NCBI GenBank assembly: GCA_024693415.1
Contig: JAILKX010000173.1
Location: forward strand, 1 to 26,020
Direction of reading: 5' to 3'
Length of the DNA stretch: 26,020 nt
Origin: Bacilli bacterium
GTDB taxonomy: Bacteria; Bacillota_I; Bacilli_A; RFN20; CAG-826
Below the pieces are notes generated by a model. That model searched no databases. It was not told where the DNA came from and saw only the letters and a list, made by a program, of their open reading frames with translations. Position numbers and translations under genes: made by a program. Positions 24,645-26,020 of the stretch are shown here, piece after piece. The stretch's first letter is position 1, and each line of letters opens with the position of its first letter.

Positions 24645-24676
24645 ATATAAAAAAGGCGGAGCGACCGCATCCGCCT
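24645..24676 (-). terminator. Terminator of the aldo/keto reductase gene
   Basis: GGCGGA and TCCGCC pair around a nine-base loop (24655-24675). On the minus strand the stem is followed by TTTTTTATA. It begins 19 bases after the reductase stop. Confidence 0.85.
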
Positions 24677-24694
24677 CTATCTATATATAAGGAT

Positions 24695-25537
24695 CTATTT
24701 CTTCTCGAAGAAGTTCGGCTTTATCAGACGGTACATGATCGGGCCAAGCCAATCCTTGGAGCCATCGCCCTTGCGGAGCTTGCTGATCGCGCCCACCTCT
24801 TCCGGAGACAGTTCAATCGACAGGGATTCAAGGTTGCTCTTGATGTGGGCCTCGCTCCTAGAGCCCGGAATCGCGACGACATCGCGGGCGCTCAAATAGG
24901 CCAAAATGATTTGGGGCACGCTCTTTTCGCGCTTCTTGGCGATGTCAATCAGAACAGGTTCATCAAAGAGCTTTTTGCTGCCCGAGGCAAACGGAAACCA
25001 TGATTCAGTAATAATTCCTAACTCATTCATCTCTTTTTGAATCTCGATCCGCGGGTTGTACGGGTTGCATTCGATCTGATTCAAAACCGGCACCACCCCA
25101 GTCAGATCAATGATTTCCTTGAGCTGCTTCATCGTGAAATTCGAGACGCCGATCGAGCGGACCTTCCCCGCTTTCTGCGCCGCGACGAGATCCTGATACG
25201 CCTTCTTGTAATTGCCGTATGGGCGATGCAATAGAAGCAGGTCGATGTAGTCGAGCTGAAGCCTTTCCAAGGTTTCGTCCACCGCTTTCGGGAAATCCTT
25301 GAACGAGCTCGGGAAAATCTTGCTGGTGATGAAGATTTCCTCCCTTTTGCGCTCCGACTTCTTGATGCCGCGCCCCACCGCTTCCTCGTTGAGGTAGACG
25401 TTGGCGGTGTCGATGTGGTCGTACCCGTTGCGCAGCGCGTACTCGACGCTTCTCTCCGCGTCTTCTCTCGAGATTCTGAAAGTGCCTAAGCCCAGGCGAG
25501 GGATAACGTAGCCGTCGTTGAGTTTGATGCCATCCAT
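24695..25537 (-). CDS. Aldo/keto reductase (2,5-diketo-D-gluconate reductase/AKR5-like)
   Basis: 280 residues, a normal AKR length. The catalytic tetrad is complete: Asp43 and Tyr48 in HIDTANVY, Lys73 in FITSK and His104 in LLLLHRPYG. SIGVSNF, LNQIECNP and the NADPH-binding end, IPGSRSEAHIKSNL, follow. It reduces aldehydes or ketones with NADPH in the cytoplasm; methylglyoxal or keto-sugars are typical substrates for this subgroup. Reduction of the lactaldehyde made by RhaD is conceivable, but the gene is 6 kb away, on the other strand, with its own terminator. AAGGGGG lies about eight bases before the ATG at 25537; the frame is open further upstream without a ribosome site. It ends in IKPNFFEKK. 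Confidence 0.9.
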   Translation of the reverse strand: MDGIKLNDGYVIPRLGLGTFRISREDAERSVEYALRNGYDHIDTANVYLNEEAVGRGIKKSERKREEIFITSKIFPSSFKDFPKAVDETLERLQLDYIDLLLLHRPYGNYKKAYQDLVAAQKAGKVRSIGVSNFTMKQLKEIIDLTGVVPVLNQIECNPYNPRIEIQKEMNELGIITESWFPFASGSKKLFDEPVLIDIAKKREKSVPQIILAYLSARDVVAIPGSRSEAHIKSNLESLSIELSPEEVGAISKLRKGDGSKDWLGPIMYRLIKPNFFEKK

Positions 25538-25684
25538 GTTGTGGCCCCCTTTTTCTGTATATAAGGTACGGCAAAAAGGAATTCGCGCAAGCATTATGCA
25601 TTTCAAGATGTTTTCATCTTCTTCGCAATCTTTTTGACTGATTTCGTCATTCCAAACCGATTGGCGGGCGCTTGTCGCGGCGGT

Positions 25685-25725
25685 CACCCCGCAGACCGCT
25701 CACGCTCATCTCGGGCGACGCCCGG
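25685..25725 (+). repeat. 41-bp interspersed repeat, copy 2
   Basis: Same orientation as copy 1 at 18881-18921, 6.8 kb away, with a single base change (25718). The terminal hairpin is CGGGC-GAC-GCCCG. The front hairpin is weaker here (GCGG/CCGC). The flanks share a GCGGCGG before the repeat and GG after it, then diverge. Confidence 0.75.
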
Positions 25726-25816
25726 TGGTATGCCGAGCCGAGTCCATGAAGGATATATGACTGCGATGGGTTTATGACAATTTGCGCGCATGCACGTTAT
25801 CTTTAAGTTAATTTGC

Positions 25817-25845
25817 TTTACTAAAATCGGAAACATAACGATAAT
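25817..25845 (+). promoter_or_regulatory. Promoter of the Na/Pi cotransporter gene
   Basis: TTTACT (25817-25822) and GATAAT (25840-25845) are separated by exactly 17 bases, matching four and five of six consensus positions. Seven bases separate the -10 box from the ATG at 25853, so the transcript would start at or next to the start codon. Confidence 0.5.
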
Positions 25846-25852
25846 TGACACC

Positions 25853-26020
25853 ATGAACGAAGAGCTGCTTGAAGCCATTATGTACCTCCTCGTCGGGGTC
25901 GCCGTATTGCTCGTTGGCATGCGGTTCATGTCCGGCGGCTTAAAAAAGATGGCGGGCAAGGGATTGCGCCGCTTTTTCAAGCGCACCCAGAACAACCCCT
26001 TCCTCTGCATGGGGATGGGC
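25853..26020 (+). CDS. Na/Pi cotransporter family protein (NptA-like), partial
   Basis: The first 56 residues are visible before the window ends. MNEELLEAIMYLLVGVAVLL begins the first helix, followed by GMRFMSGGLKKMAGKGLRRFFKRTQNNPF, the characteristic start of bacterial Na/Pi cotransporters (PF02690), which often carry a PhoU-like C-terminal domain. The family takes up or exports phosphate with sodium across the inner membrane. No ribosome site is visible, and the predicted transcript start coincides with the ATG. An in-frame ATG nine codons on would cut into the conserved first helix. Confidence 0.82.
   Translation, partial: MNEELLEAIMYLLVGVAVLLVGMRFMSGGLKKMAGKGLRRFFKRTQNNPFLCMGMG

Larger units (their letters stand above)
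25538..25852. other. 315-bp intergenic region between the divergent aldo/keto reductase and Na/Pi cotransporter genes
   Basis: It holds copy 2 of the 41-bp repeat in its middle and the probable cotransporter promoter at its right end. I see no clear promoter for the reductase, although AT-rich stretches are present near 25555-25640. A minus-strand ORF crossing the repeat has no ribosome site and runs antisense into the cotransporter gene. Confidence 0.6.

Noticed and set aside
24695..25537. Aldo/keto reductase as the missing lactaldehyde reductase of the rhamnose pathway
   Set aside because: It is 6 kb away on the opposite strand, has its own terminator and no TGARCR-type sites, and belongs to an AKR subgroup of broad specificity. 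Possible but unsupported.
25684..26010. Minus-strand ORF at the right end
   Set aside because: Runs antisense through the cotransporter gene and the repeat; no domain, no ribosome site.

Overview
The window looks like chromosome of an uncultured, plant-glycan-degrading gut or rumen Bacillota. The Erysipelotrichia, RF39 and RFN20 part of the Bacilli is my guess, by inference only. The evidence is high-GC coding sequence with standard TGA stops, good AGGAG ribosome sites, Ser/Glu-rich linkers behind a lipobox, BspA-type leucine-rich repeats, an EF-G2 paralogue and a rhamnose cluster with a DeoR-type regulator. I see no rRNA, tRNA, CRISPR array, transposase or phage gene.

Left part (1-6361, minus strand): a glycan-degradation cluster. 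A membrane-anchored GH3 enzyme with circularly permuted domain order is followed 3 nt later by a four-helix membrane protein, then a terminator, a cytoplasmic GH43 enzyme and a GH78-like protein cut by the window edge. A cre-like site overlaps the probable -35 box of the GH3 promoter.

Second part (6627-11487): a probable surface-polymer O-acylation module. A small membrane protein, an AlgI/DltB-type MBOAT acyltransferase and an SGNH-LRR protein form a plus-strand operon. A second SGNH-LRR protein, a predicted lipoprotein, is convergent to it with a 12-bp tail overlap and has the two domains in reverse order.

Third part (11668-18714): L-rhamnose utilisation. A DeoR-family regulator precedes a tightly packed operon of GH78 alpha-L-rhamnosidase, rhaB, rhaA and rhaD, ending in a terminator. 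These genes would take rhamnosides to DHAP and L-lactaldehyde. Transporter, mutarotase and lactaldehyde reductase are not in the window. TGARCR-type repeats occur in front of the rhamnosidase gene and also in the GH3/MBOAT divergent region.

Fourth part (18668-22313): a GC-rich structured intergenic block, then a two-gene operon of a Fic-domain protein and an EF-G2-like GTPase. The Fic lacks the glutamate expected in its inhibitory motif. The GTPase has Asn in place of the switch II His. A 15-bp imperfect inverted repeat lies upstream.

Right part (22335-26020): an S15-family peptidase lipoprotein and an aldo/keto reductase, both on minus with terminators, then the start of a Na/Pi cotransporter gene. 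A short repeat of about 41 bp occurs twice (18881 and 25685). The strongest candidates for something new are the Fic/EF-G2 pair, the MBOAT with two domain-swapped SGNH-LRR proteins, and the permuted GH3 with its membrane partner.
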